A stretch of DNA of 64,000 nucleotides, taken from positions 2,604,001 to 2,668,000 of the forward strand of contig NZ_CP134223.1 of NCBI RefSeq assembly GCF_031599675.1, read 5' to 3'. The DNA comes from Paenibacillus pedocola. GTDB lineage: Bacteria; Bacillota; Bacilli; Paenibacillales; Paenibacillaceae. The stretch's first letter is position 1, and each line of letters starts with the position of its first letter. Shown here in pieces: positions 39,526 through 48,104 of the stretch. The translations under genes and the position numbers were made by a program. Below the pieces are notes generated by a model that did not search any database, was not told the origin of the DNA, and saw only the letters and a program-made list of their open reading frames with translations.

Positions 39526-42390
39526 ATGCTGCATGTCATTATCTTACTTCCGTTTTTGCTGGCTGTGCTGATGCTGATGATTAAACAAAACCTGCGCTTT
39601 CACATGGGCTGGATGATCATGCCTCTGCCGGCGGCTCTGTTCCTTTATTTCCTTACAAGGATTCCAATGATCCGGGCGGGTGACAATATCCTGGATAGCT
39701 TCACCTGGATGCCCTCCCTTGGAATCGATATCACCTTGATTCTTGACGGGCTCAGCCTGCTGTTTGTACTGTTGATCACCGGCGTCGGAGCGCTTGTCGT
39801 TCTCTATTCGATCTATTATCTTCAGAAGCACACAGAGGGGATCCGCCAGTTTTACATTTACCTGTTAATGTTCATGGGAGCGATGCTGGGGGTTGTCCTG
39901 TCGGATAATCTGATGGTGCTGTACGGGTTCTGGGAGCTCACCAGCATTTCCTCATTCCTGCTCATCGCTTTCTGGCACCGCCGGGAAAGATCCCGATATG
40001 GTGCAATGAAATCCATGCTGATTACGGTGTTCGGCGGTCTGGCGATGTTTGCCGGATTTAATCTGCTCTATGTAATGACCGGTACTTATAGTATCCGCGA
40101 AATTGTTGCACAGGCGGGGACCTTAACGGCAGACGCCATGTTTATTCCGGCCATGCTGCTCATTCTGCTGGGTGCCTTTACGAAATCCGCCCAATTTCCG
40201 TTCCACATCTGGCTGCCCGATGCGATGGAAGCGCCGACTCCGGTCAGTGCCTATCTCCATTCGGCCACGATGGTTAAAGCGGGGATCTATCTGGTAGCGC
40301 GGCTCACTCCGCTGTTTGCCGGGCAATCCGAATGGTTCTGGCTGGTTTCCCTGACAGGGTTGTTTACTTTGATCTACGGGTCATTCCAAGCTATCAGGCA
40401 AACCGATCTCAAAGCCCTGCTCGCATACTCGACCATCAGCCAGCTGGGCTTGATCATGTCTCTGCTGGGACTCGGCTCGGCAGCAGCCTTTTTTGCCGGT
40501 ACAGGAGAAGCCGTCTTCTATATGATGGCTACCTCGGCAGCCCTCTTTCATCTCATCAATCATGCCGTTTTTAAAGGCAGTCTGTTTATGGTTGTGGGTA
40601 TTATTGACCATGAGACCGGTACCCGGGATCTCCGTAAGCTTGGAGGATTGATGTCGGTCATGCCGGTCACCTTTTCGGTGGCAGTAATCGGAGCGTTCTC
40701 CATGGCTGGATTGCCGCCGTTCAGCGGATTCCTTAGCAAGGAAATGTTCTTCACTTCCGTATTGAATATCCGAGAATTTAATGTCTTGAGCTCAGGGTTC
40801 TGGATGCAGTTCTTTCCGGTGATTGCCTGGCTGGCGAGTGTATTTACCTTTGTATACAGCATGATTCTCGTCTTTAAGACCTTCGGCGGCAAGCTTCAGG
40901 AAGCCAAGCTGGATAAGGCTCCGCATGAAGCGCCGCTGGGACTTTTGCTGTCTCCGGTGATTCTCATTTCACTTGCTGTTGTTTTTGCCTTCTTCCCTGA
41001 TCTGGTCTCCGTTCCGCTGATTGAACCGGCAATGGCTTCCATTCACAGCGGGCTGCTGGCCCCAGAGGCAACCTTCGGGGTATCCATTCATTTCTGGCAT
41101 GGCTGGACACCAGAGATATTCATGACGCTTGGTGTTGTAGCTGCCGGTATACTACTATACAGAGGCTACAACCGGCTGTGGGTACTGGACCGTGAGGCAA
41201 GCGGGCGAAATCCACTTAACCGGATGTATGACGGATCGCTCCAGCTGCTGGAAAAGGGTTCGAGACGTTTGACCGATGCCTATATGACAGGCTCCAACCG
41301 TCATTATCTGCTGTACATTTTCAGCTTTTTGATTATCGCGCTGCTTGCTGTTCTGGTGAGAGAACCCGGTATAAGCCTTGGGATGGAGCACTATGCCCCA
41401 TTGTCCTTCTATGAAGCTGTTGTTGTAGCCATCATGCTGCTGGCTGCCTTTGCTGTACCTTTTGCCAAATCACGGGTCAACGCGATCCTGTTCACCGGCG
41501 CTGTCGGCTACATGGTGACGCTGCTGTTTGTCCTTTTCCGGGCGCCCGATCTTGCGCTTACACAAATGATTATCGAGACGGTATCGGTCATTCTGTTCCT
41601 GCTCTGTTTCCGGTATCTGCCGAAGCTGAAGAAACAGAAGGAGCCGCTGCGCTTTAAGCTGCCTAACCTGGTAATAGCAATGGGGGTTGGGATTACGATG
41701 ACATTCGTCGCTCTCGCCGCTATGGGCAGCAGTCCCTTCGAACCCATCTCCGAGTTTTTCTTAAAAGAAAGCTACAGCCAGGCTGGAGGGAAGAACGTTG
41801 TCAACGTCATCCTGGTAGATTTCCGCGGCTTTGATACCTTGTTTGAAATTATGGTGCTTGGCATCGCCTCACTAGCCATCTACGGACTGATCCATTTAAG
41901 AATGGAAGCAGATCTGCCGCAGCCGCAGCAAGATAAAGTCCGCTCAGTCTTGCCTCTGCGGAGCAATGATGTGATCCTGCAGACCATGTCAAAGGGGATC
42001 GTTCTTATTATTCTGATCTTCTCCCTATATCTGTTCTTTGCCGGACATCATCATCCGGGGGGTGGCTTTATCGGGGCATTGATGGCCTCAGCCGCACTTG
42101 TTCTAATGGCGATTGCCTTCGGTATGGATTGGGTCCGCAAAGCTCTTCCTGTAAATTACCGGCTGCTAACCGCAGTGGGGCTCATGATTGCCGTTCTTAC
42201 CGCATCAGGATCTTTTGTGTTTGGAGCCCCTTTTTTAAGCCATGCTTTCGGTCATTTTCATCTGCCTGTCCTTGGGGATGTAGAGCTGGCGACTGCTGTG
42301 CTGTTTGATCTGGGTGTGTATTTGGCTGTGGTGGGTGTCACGATGAACATCATCTTATCGATTGGAGGGGATAAACAATGGAACTCGTAA
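39526..42390 (+). CDS. mrpA: Na+/H+ antiporter subunit MrpA fused to MrpB
   Basis: 954 residues. The first 780 or so are MrpA, a complex I-like proton channel with TKSAQFPFHIWLPDAMEAP, TPVSAYLHSATMVKAGIYLV and the C-terminal MrpA extension. Residues about 810-954 are MrpB (SNDVILQTMSKGIVLIILIF, FAGHHHPGGGFIGALMASAA). In Bacillus these are separate genes; here one frame joins them, so subunit ratio is fixed at 1:1. The complex exports Na+ in exchange for H+ and supports alkali and salt tolerance. AGGGGGTG precedes the ATG. Confidence 0.93.
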   Translation: MLHVIILLPFLLAVLMLMIKQNLRFHMGWMIMPLPAALFLYFLTRIPMIRAGDNILDSFTWMPSLGIDITLILDGLSLLFVLLITGVGALVVLYSIYYLQKHTEGIRQFYIYLLMFMGAMLGVVLSDNLMVLYGFWELTSISSFLLIAFWHRRERSRYGAMKSMLITVFGGLAMFAGFNLLYVMTGTYSIREIVAQAGTLTADAMFIPAMLLILLGAFTKSAQFPFHIWLPDAMEAPTPVSAYLHSATMVKAGIYLVARLTPLFAGQSEWFWLVSLTGLFTLIYGSFQAIRQTDLKALLAYSTISQLGLIMSLLGLGSAAAFFAGTGEAVFYMMATSAALFHLINHAVFKGSLFMVVGIIDHETGTRDLRKLGGLMSVMPVTFSVAVIGAFSMAGLPPFSGFLSKEMFFTSVLNIREFNVLSSGFWMQFFPVIAWLASVFTFVYSMILVFKTFGGKLQEAKLDKAPHEAPLGLLLSPVILISLAVVFAFFPDLVSVPLIEPAMASIHSGLLAPEATFGVSIHFWHGWTPEIFMTLGVVAAGILLYRGYNRLWVLDREASGRNPLNRMYDGSLQLLEKGSRRLTDAYMTGSNRHYLLYIFSFLIIALLAVLVREPGISLGMEHYAPLSFYEAVVVAIMLLAAFAVPFAKSRVNAILFTGAVGYMVTLLFVLFRAPDLALTQMIIETVSVILFLLCFRYLPKLKKQKEPLRFKLPNLVIAMGVGITMTFVALAAMGSSPFEPISEFFLKESYSQAGGKNVVNVILVDFRGFDTLFEIMVLGIASLAIYGLIHLRMEADLPQPQQDKVRSVLPLRSNDVILQTMSKGIVLIILIFSLYLFFAGHHHPGGGFIGALMASAALVLMAIAFGMDWVRKALPVNYRLLTAVGLMIAVLTASGSFVFGAPFLSHAFGHFHLPVLGDVELATAVLFDLGVYLAVVGVTMNIILSIGGDKQWNS

Positions 42391-42710
42391 TGGCTGTTGC
42401 GGTGGGAATTCTATTTACTATAGGCGTCTATCTGATCCTGTCCAAAAGCCTGCTGCGCATTGTACTGGGAACCTCCCTGCTGACACATGGTGTGCATTTG
42501 CTGCTGATGACGATGGCCGGACTCAAAAAAGGCTCAGCCCCTGTCCTGGGTAAATCGGACTCTTATGTCGATCCGCTGCCGCAAGCGCTGATCCTCACCT
42601 CTATCGTGATCAGCTTTGGAGTCACTGCCTTCTACTTCGTACTCGCTTACCGTTCTTACCAGGCTCTGGGGACCGATGAGATCGACAGCATCAAGGAGGA
42701 CAAAGAATGA
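42378..42710 (+). CDS. mrpC: Na+/H+ antiporter subunit MrpC
   Basis: 110 residues, NuoK-like, with three membrane segments: ILFTIGVYLILSKSLLRIVL, GTSLLTHGVHLLLMTMAGL and PLPQALILTSIVISFGVTAF. Its start overlaps the MrpA-B stop by 13 bp. Confidence 0.93.
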   Translation: MELVMAVAVGILFTIGVYLILSKSLLRIVLGTSLLTHGVHLLLMTMAGLKKGSAPVLGKSDSYVDPLPQALILTSIVISFGVTAFYFVLAYRSYQALGTDEIDSIKEDKE

Positions 42711-44182
42711 GCAATCTACTGGTGCTGCCGATTCTGATTCCTCTATGTACAGCTGTTATTCTGATTTTCTTCAAAGAGAAGATACGGCTCCAGCGTGGTA
42801 TCAGTGCTTTCAGCGGAGTGCTGAATATCCTGATTGCGGGGATTTTGGTAGCACGTGTTCACGCTGGGGGTATCCAAACCTTGCAGATGGGGGGCTGGGC
42901 TCCTCCCTATGGCATTGTCTTTGTAGGTGATATGTTTGCTGTGTTACTGGTTACGATGGCCTCGGTCGTCAGCTTTGCGATTTTGCTCTATTCCTTTCAC
43001 AGTATAGGAGAGAAGCGGGAGCGGTTCTATTACTACACGTTCTTTCAATTTTTGCTGGTCGGGGTATACGGCTCCTTCCTTACCGGTGATATATTCAATT
43101 TGTTTGTTTTCTTTGAAGTGATGCTAATTTCTTCTTATGCACTGATTTCTATCGGAGGGACAAGGCTCCAGCTGCGGGAAACGTCAAAATATTTGCTTAT
43201 AAACATCGTATCCTCGACACTGTTTGTTGCAGCGGTTGCTTATCTCTACGCGGCGGTTGGAACGCTTAACATGGCGCATCTGTCCCAGCGTATTTCGGAA
43301 GCAGGGCAGGGCGGCGTGCTGAATGTGATTGCGGTTCTGTTTTTAATTGTATTTTCCTTGAAGGCCGGGCTATTCCTGTTCTTCTGGCTGCCGGGATCGT
43401 ACAGTGCACCTCCCGCTGCGGTCAGAGCATTGTTTGGCGCCCTGCTGACTAAAGTCGGGTTATATGCAATTATCCGCACGTTCACTCTGCTGTTTGTAAA
43501 CGATCTGGGGTTCACCCAAAGCTGGATTGCCTGGATGGCGGCAGTAACGATGATTTTAGGCGGCTTGGGGGCAGTAGCTTACAAGGATATCCCCCGGATT
43601 CTGAACTACAACGTCATAATCAGCGTAGGGTTTGTGGCCTTTGGGCTTGCTGCAGGGACCAGGGATGCACTTGACGGAACGGTCTTCTATCTGCTGCACG
43701 ATATGCTGGCGAAGGGACTAATGTTTATTCTGGGCGGAATGATTATCTCTGCTGCGGGAACCGACCGGTTGAACAGCATGGGGGGCATGATCAAGAAGTA
43801 CCCGCTCATCGGCTGGATGTTCTTCATTCTGACCCTTGCCCTGGTGGGTATACCACCGCTCAGCGGTTTTGCCGGCAAGGTACTGATCATCCGCGGAGCT
43901 TTGGATACGGGTATGCTGACCTTGTCCCTCATTGGTCTTGGATCAAGCTTCCTGGTGCTGTATTCCTTGATTAAGGTGTTCAGACAGGCGTTCTGGGGAA
44001 ATGAACCGGAGAACGATCAGCCTCAAGTGAACCTGAAATGGGCTTCGGCTGTAGCTGGCGGACTGCTTGTCCTCGTGATTGCCATGGGGATCGGAGCAGA
44101 GTTCGTATTTACCTATGTATCGCAGGCGGGTGAAGTTCTGGCCTCCCCCGTGCAATACATTGAAGCTGTAATGAAGGAGTAG
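42707..44182 (+). CDS. mrpD: Na+/H+ antiporter subunit MrpD
   Basis: 491 residues, a NuoN/M-like channel subunit with about 14 membrane segments. Motifs include FEVMLISSYALISIGG, KAGLFLFFWLPGSYSAPPAA and LVGIPPLSGFAGKVLII. It overlaps mrpC by 4 bp (ATGA). Confidence 0.95.
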   Translation: MSNLLVLPILIPLCTAVILIFFKEKIRLQRGISAFSGVLNILIAGILVARVHAGGIQTLQMGGWAPPYGIVFVGDMFAVLLVTMASVVSFAILLYSFHSIGEKRERFYYYTFFQFLLVGVYGSFLTGDIFNLFVFFEVMLISSYALISIGGTRLQLRETSKYLLINIVSSTLFVAAVAYLYAAVGTLNMAHLSQRISEAGQGGVLNVIAVLFLIVFSLKAGLFLFFWLPGSYSAPPAAVRALFGALLTKVGLYAIIRTFTLLFVNDLGFTQSWIAWMAAVTMILGGLGAVAYKDIPRILNYNVIISVGFVAFGLAAGTRDALDGTVFYLLHDMLAKGLMFILGGMIISAAGTDRLNSMGGMIKKYPLIGWMFFILTLALVGIPPLSGFAGKVLIIRGALDTGMLTLSLIGLGSSFLVLYSLIKVFRQAFWGNEPENDQPQVNLKWASAVAGGLLVLVIAMGIGAEFVFTYVSQAGEVLASPVQYIEAVMKE

Positions 44183-44187
44183 AGGAG

Positions 44188-44664
44188 ATGGCCATACAAA
44201 TCCTGTTTAACCTGTTGATTGCCTTGCTGTGGATGCTGCTGAATACCAATAGCTCGGGTTCCAGCTTCATCGTGGGCTATGTGCTAGGTATAGCTATATT
44301 ACTGATCCTGCGGAAATCCTGGACCCGGCCGTTCTATCTTAGACGCTTATGGGCCATGCTGAAGCTCCTGCTGATCTTTATCCGTGAGCTGGCCATCTCA
44401 AACTTTGTAGTGCTCGGACATATTCTTCGTCCAAAACTGGCTATACGTCCGGGAATATTTGCTTATGAAACTGCATTAACTTCAGCCTGGGAAGTCACCT
44501 TGTTATCCTGCCTGATCTGTCTGACGCCGGGTACGCTGACGCTTGATGTTTCGGGTGATGGCAAGACCCTGTATATTCATGCTATTGATATTGCAGATGC
44601 AGAGGAGCTGGCCGCGCAGATTAGAGGTACTTTCGAGCAGGCGATTATGGAGGTGACCCGCTGA
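44188..44664 (+). CDS. mrpE: Na+/H+ antiporter subunit MrpE
   Basis: 158 residues with two or three N-terminal membrane segments and a cytosolic C-terminal domain (LICLTPGTLTLDVSGDGKTL, YIHAIDIADAEE), the MrpE signature. It starts 5 bp after mrpD with GTAGAGGAG as ribosome site. Confidence 0.93.
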   Translation: MAIQILFNLLIALLWMLLNTNSSGSSFIVGYVLGIAILLILRKSWTRPFYLRRLWAMLKLLLIFIRELAISNFVVLGHILRPKLAIRPGIFAYETALTSAWEVTLLSCLICLTPGTLTLDVSGDGKTLYIHAIDIADAEELAAQIRGTFEQAIMEVTR

Positions 44665-44957
44665 TGATCTCAGCCCTGTTAACCGCATCTTTGGTGATTC
44701 TGGCTCTGGCAATGCTGGCCTGCCTGTACCGGCTCCTGAAAGGGCCGACCCGCTCCGACCGGGTTGCCGCACTTGATACGATAGGCATTCATGTGCTGGC
44801 CATTATAGCAGTTGTCTCCATGCAGCTGAACACACAGGATTTCCTGGAGATCATATTGGTGATCGGTATTCTAACATTTATTGGAACAACAGCGCTGGCC
44901 AGATATATTGAACGGGGCGTTGTGGTCGAAGAAGGAGGGGACACCGATGGCAGGTGA
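44664..44957 (+). CDS. mrpF: Na+/H+ antiporter subunit MrpF
   Basis: 97 residues with three membrane segments and the family motif RLLKGPTRSDRVAALDTIG. Its ATG shares one base with the mrpE stop. Confidence 0.93.
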   Translation: MISALLTASLVILALAMLACLYRLLKGPTRSDRVAALDTIGIHVLAIIAVVSMQLNTQDFLEIILVIGILTFIGTTALARYIERGVVVEEGGDTDGR

Positions 44958-45306
44958 GCTGATTAGTTCGATTCTGGTGTTGATAGGAGCCATTTTTTGC
45001 GGTCTGAGTGCCTTCGGCTTAGTCCGGCTGCCTGATGTATATCTTCGTTCGCATGCTGCAACCAAAAGTGCAACGCTTGGGGTGCTTTGTGTGCTGGGCG
45101 GGGGATTTGTGTACTTCTGGGTTGTGGATGGAACGGTCAGCTTCAAGCTGCTGCTCGCTATCGTATTTGTATTCATCACTTCACCGGTAGCAGGTCATTT
45201 GAACGGCCGGTCCGCCTACCGCTCAGGAATACCCTTATGGGAAGGCAGTGTTCAGGATGATTTGAAGCCTCTGGTGGAAGAGGGTCAAAAAATACCCGGG
45301 GAATAA
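44947..45306 (+). CDS. mrpG: Na+/H+ antiporter subunit MrpG
   Basis: 119 residues from ATG 44947, which has GAAGGAGGGG upstream and overlaps mrpF by 11 bp. Motifs: GAIFCGLSAFGLVRLPDVYL, RSHAATKSATLGV and FITSPVAGHL. It is the last gene of the operon. Confidence 0.92.
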   Translation: MAGELISSILVLIGAIFCGLSAFGLVRLPDVYLRSHAATKSATLGVLCVLGGGFVYFWVVDGTVSFKLLLAIVFVFITSPVAGHLNGRSAYRSGIPLWEGSVQDDLKPLVEEGQKIPGE

Positions 45307-45388
45307 TAGGTACCGCAGAATAATTATAGATTAGAAGGGGAGGAGCTTTTGCAGGAAAGTATACTCCATGGAATATTGCGGGTAGAGG

Positions 45389-45418
45389 GATTGGCTTGCA
45401 GCCTGAATCAAGCCAATC
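45389..45418. terminator. Perfect hairpin between mrpG and the convergent isomerase gene
   Basis: GATTGGCTTG pairs exactly with CAAGCCAATC around a 10-nt loop. It has no T-run on either strand, so its terminator role is doubtful, but it lies where two converging transcripts end. Confidence 0.35.
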
Positions 45419-45437
45419 ATCCTCCGGGGAAGGTTCA

Positions 45438-46295
45438 TTAGAATCTTTTTCCCAAAACATCAGTTCGGAGCGCAAGCAGCCATTCGGCAGATTGCTTCAT
45501 ATACGCCAGCTGATCTACTGCACCAAAATGTTCGATGGCGAAAGTGTCATCATAGCCGCTTTTCAGCAAATCCGTTACGATGTCCTTCATCGGGATACAG
45601 CCGCTGCCTACGGGGATTGCATACATGGCCCGGCCGTCTGTGGTCAGTTTAGGCGTCTCTCCGGCATGCACCTCAAACGTGCGGTCTTTGCAATGAACAT
45701 ATCCGATATACGGCTTACACGCGGTATATGCCTCCATGGCGTCTTCCCCGCTGTACAAAAAATTTCCGGTGTCAAAGGTGCAGGAGAGTTCCGCGATTTC
45801 CCGCACAAAAGACAGCAGCTGCGCGGTAGTTGCAAAAGGGGCCTCTAAAGCATCAAAATCCTCCATACCGACCGTGATTCCCAGCGGTTTCGCATAAGCA
45901 CACATTGTAGTTACTGCGGTTTTCATGGCCTGTACACAATCCTGATATTCAATGGAAGCGGGATCCATTTCTCGTTCGTTCAAAAAGCCCGGGATCACCA
46001 GCACCCGTGAAGCACCGGCTCTATGAGCCATGGAGAGGAAAGAATGGATCTGCCGGTCTTTCACTTCCTCACTGTCTTCATGGCCGAAATCGAAGAAACC
46101 GTACATACAGCTTACCTGCAGGCCTGTTTTGTCGAGCAGCTCTTTGATCATTTCTTCCTCAGGCTCATAGCAGGCGGCATCTATCTCCACTGCATCGATC
46201 CCGTAGCTTTTTACCAGGGTACAGATTTCCTCCAGACTCCGGTCATTCTGTCCGGCAGCCTCCCGGATATGATCGTAAAAAACAGATAATTTCAT
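45438..46295 (-). CDS. Sugar phosphate isomerase/epimerase-like TIM barrel protein
   Basis: 285 residues from ATG 46295, chosen for its AAGGAGC site; a longer frame to 46334 lacks one. It is an AP-endonuclease-type (xylose isomerase-like) barrel: GIDAVEIDAACYEPE, GLQVSCMYGFFDFGH, GASRVLVIPGFL, TVGMEDFDALEAP, CTFDTGNFLYSGED, YVHCKDR and FAIEHFGAVDQL. The Glu, Asp, His and Glu at strand ends form the metal site. Relatives convert sugars, inosose or hydroxypyruvate; the true substrate is unknown. No operon partner is seen. Confidence 0.88.
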   Translation of the reverse strand: MKLSVFYDHIREAAGQNDRSLEEICTLVKSYGIDAVEIDAACYEPEEEMIKELLDKTGLQVSCMYGFFDFGHEDSEEVKDRQIHSFLSMAHRAGASRVLVIPGFLNEREMDPASIEYQDCVQAMKTAVTTMCAYAKPLGITVGMEDFDALEAPFATTAQLLSFVREIAELSCTFDTGNFLYSGEDAMEAYTACKPYIGYVHCKDRTFEVHAGETPKLTTDGRAMYAIPVGSGCIPMKDIVTDLLKSGYDDTFAIEHFGAVDQLAYMKQSAEWLLALRTDVLGKRF

Positions 46296-46385
46296 CGTTG
46301 GTTGCTCCTTATAGAACGCTTTGGTGAGATTCATTCATGACTAATAGTAACGCTATTTAAGCGTTTTTACTACAAATCACTTGTA

Positions 46386-46943
46386 CTATAAATCCCGGGT
46401 GACCGGATTCTTTGCTTTTCGCGGCCAGAGAAAATAAGAACCTGAGATGAGCAGATCAATGGCGACCACTACTGACCATATCGTGATGATGCTTAGCAGC
46501 GCCTCCGTTCGGGCAGGATCGTTAATCCAGGTGACGAGTCCATACAGAATTCCGGCTCCAAGCAGATAAGCGAGCACATGCTTCAGCCAGCTTTTGAAAT
46601 AATGAACGGCATGTTCTTTTCCATAGCGCTTGATCGGCATCGGCCCCTGCTTAGTGACATAATACCGGAAGCGTTCGTCAGCCCAGCTGATCATGCTTTT
46701 GCCGAAGACAATGGACACTGAAATATAGATGGCTGCGAGTGCATGCGCTGTGGTGGCGGACGCGCCTTTTGCCAGATCCATACCCGCAATCACTAGCAGA
46801 ATGAGGTCCAGCACCGGAGTCATAGCCAGGAAAAAGAGGCCCAGCTTCTTGCGTTTGAAGATGTAACGAGCCGTAAGTCCGGCGATAATGACCACCCAGA
46901 ACAAAATTTCACAGGTGACAATTGCCCACGCTACCAGATTCAT
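46386..46943 (-). CDS. Membrane protein of unknown function, TetR target
   Basis: 185 residues with about five membrane segments (AWAIVTCEILFWVVIIAGLT, LGLFFLAMTPVLDLILLVIA, LAAIYISVSIVFGKSMISW, VLAYLLGAGILYGLVTWI, IITIWSVVVAIDLLISGSYF) and a charged central loop (ERFRYYVTKQGPMPIKRYGK). I recognise it only as a conserved hypothetical of Bacillales. It is divergent from a TetR regulator whose likely operator overlaps its -35. That makes regulated expression by an outside compound plausible; a role in export is a guess. AGGGGTG precedes the ATG. Confidence 0.8.
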   Translation of the reverse strand: MNLVAWAIVTCEILFWVVIIAGLTARYIFKRKKLGLFFLAMTPVLDLILLVIAGMDLAKGASATTAHALAAIYISVSIVFGKSMISWADERFRYYVTKQGPMPIKRYGKEHAVHYFKSWLKHVLAYLLGAGILYGLVTWINDPARTEALLSIITIWSVVVAIDLLISGSYFLWPRKAKNPVTRDL

Positions 46944-46985
46944 AATCCACCCCTGTAATCACATAATGTGTGTTAGACAAGTGAA

Positions 46986-47057
46986 ATTATAGCAGCCGGA
47001 TTTAAATAATACAACTGTATTATAAAATTGCACGCAGTGTTTCTCCTATGATACAAT
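46986..47057. promoter_or_regulatory. Divergent promoters with a shared TetR operator
   Basis: Reverse strand: TTGTAT (47009-47014) and TATAAT (46986-46991), 17 bp apart, serve the membrane protein gene. Forward strand: TTGCAC (47028-47033) and TACAAT (47052-47057), 18 bp apart, serve tetR. The 18-bp perfect palindrome ATAATACA-AC-TGTATTAT at 47006-47023 overlaps the reverse -35 and abuts the forward -35, so one bound dimer could block both. Confidence 0.7.
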
Positions 47058-47063
47058 ACGGCT

Positions 47064-47651
47064 ATGCCAAAAATTGTAGATCATTCAGAGCGGAAATCGC
47101 ATATTGCAGAGGCGACCTGGCGCGTCATTATGAATCAGGGGATGAAAGGAGCCACTGTACGTAACATTGCGCAGGAAGCAGGCGTGTCTCTGGGAGCCTT
47201 GCGCCATTATTTCACTACGCAGCAGGAGCTGCTTGCCTTTGCCATGAATCTTGTGAAGGAACGGGCCAATGCCAGAATTGAAGCCGTTATTAGTCTCGGC
47301 CTGCCGCCTAAAGAGCTGGTCACCAGAGCACTATTGGAGATGATTCCTTTAGACGAGAGTACCATGGCTGAAATGGAGGTATGGTTCGCGTTTATCTTTC
47401 ATGTTAGGAATACGGAGGGGGAGCATAGCGGGTTGAACGACGGGGTCTACCCGGGTATATGCAATCTCGTTGACTATCTAGATGAGCAGGGCTTATTAAG
47501 ACAGGGGCTGAATAAGGACAACGAAGCGGAGCGGCTGTATGCCCTGGTCGACGGTTTGGCCCTGCATGCCATGCTGGAGCCGAGGCGACTAGACAAGCAG
47601 CGGATTATCCGCGTGCTGAACAGCCATATGGATTCCATCTGCAGGGAATAG
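47064..47651 (+). CDS. TetR family transcriptional regulator
   Basis: 195 residues. The HTH is clear: RKSHIAEATWRVIMNQGMKG, ATVRNIAQEAGVSLGALRHY and FTTQQELLAFAM. The C-terminal ligand domain is of the BetI/PksA kind. There is no ribosome site before ATG 47064, and the -10 (47052-47057) puts the transcription start at or next to the ATG, so the mRNA is probably leaderless. A later start would delete the HTH. It likely represses the divergent membrane gene and itself. Confidence 0.9.
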   Translation: MPKIVDHSERKSHIAEATWRVIMNQGMKGATVRNIAQEAGVSLGALRHYFTTQQELLAFAMNLVKERANARIEAVISLGLPPKELVTRALLEMIPLDESTMAEMEVWFAFIFHVRNTEGEHSGLNDGVYPGICNLVDYLDEQGLLRQGLNKDNEAERLYALVDGLALHAMLEPRRLDKQRIIRVLNSHMDSICRE

Positions 47652-47679
47652 AGCGGAAGAGGGATCAGGACCCGAGGGC

Positions 47680-48018
47680 GAAATCAAAGGGATAAATCCC
47701 TTTGATTGGACTGAATCGGGGCAGCAGGGTGAAATCAAAGGGAAAAATCCCTTTGATTAGGCTGAACCGTAGCCGAAGGGTGAAATCAAAGGGAAAAATC
47801 CCTTTGTTTGGGCTGATTCGGGGCCGGAGGGCGAAAACAAAGGGAAAAATCCCTTTGATTAGGCTGAACCGTAGCCGAAGGGTGAAAACAAAGGGATAAA
47901 TCCCTTTGATTGGACTGAATCGGGGCAGCAGGGCGAAATCAAAGGGATAAATCCCTTTGATTGGACTGATTCGGGGCCGAAGGGTGGAATCAAAGGGATA
48001 AATCCCTTTGATTCCCGG
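47680..48018. repeat. Tandem array of a 51-bp unit, 6.6 copies
   Basis: Units start at 47680, 47731, 47782, 47833, 47884, 47935 and 47986 (last one truncated). Each holds the dyad AATCAAAGGGA-N-AAATCCCTTTGATT-like hairpin plus a GC-rich spacer of one of three types, in order A-B-C-B-A-C. As 51 is a multiple of 3, both strands stay open (the reverse frame repeats KGIYPF every 17 residues), but no ribosome site precedes either frame. I regard it as a non-coding repeat filling the 454-bp gap 47652-48104. Confidence 0.85.
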
Positions 48019-48064
48019 AAAAAGGTGTTCTTCGGCCATAAAACGGCCGGGAGGACACCTTTTT
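48019..48064. terminator. Bidirectional terminator between the repeat array and the SGNH gene
   Basis: AAAAAGGTGT pairs with ACACCTTTTT, with an inner GGCC/GGCC pair. It gives a T-run on both strands and serves the converging tetR and SGNH transcripts. Confidence 0.8.
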
Positions 48065-48104
48065 GCTTGGAAATAGGAGGGCCTGGTTACAAGACATCAC
48101 CAAG

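Noticed and set aside
45349..45441. 30-codon TTG frame after mrpG with a good ribosome-like GGGGAGGAG
   Set aside because: The product has no recognisable feature, it spans a perfect hairpin and runs into the convergent gene. Possible but not supported enough to annotate.
47665..48039. 124-codon reverse-strand frame of 17-residue repeats
   Set aside because: It is open only because the repeat is 51 bp long. It starts within a terminator hairpin, lacks a ribosome site, and a forward frame is equally open.
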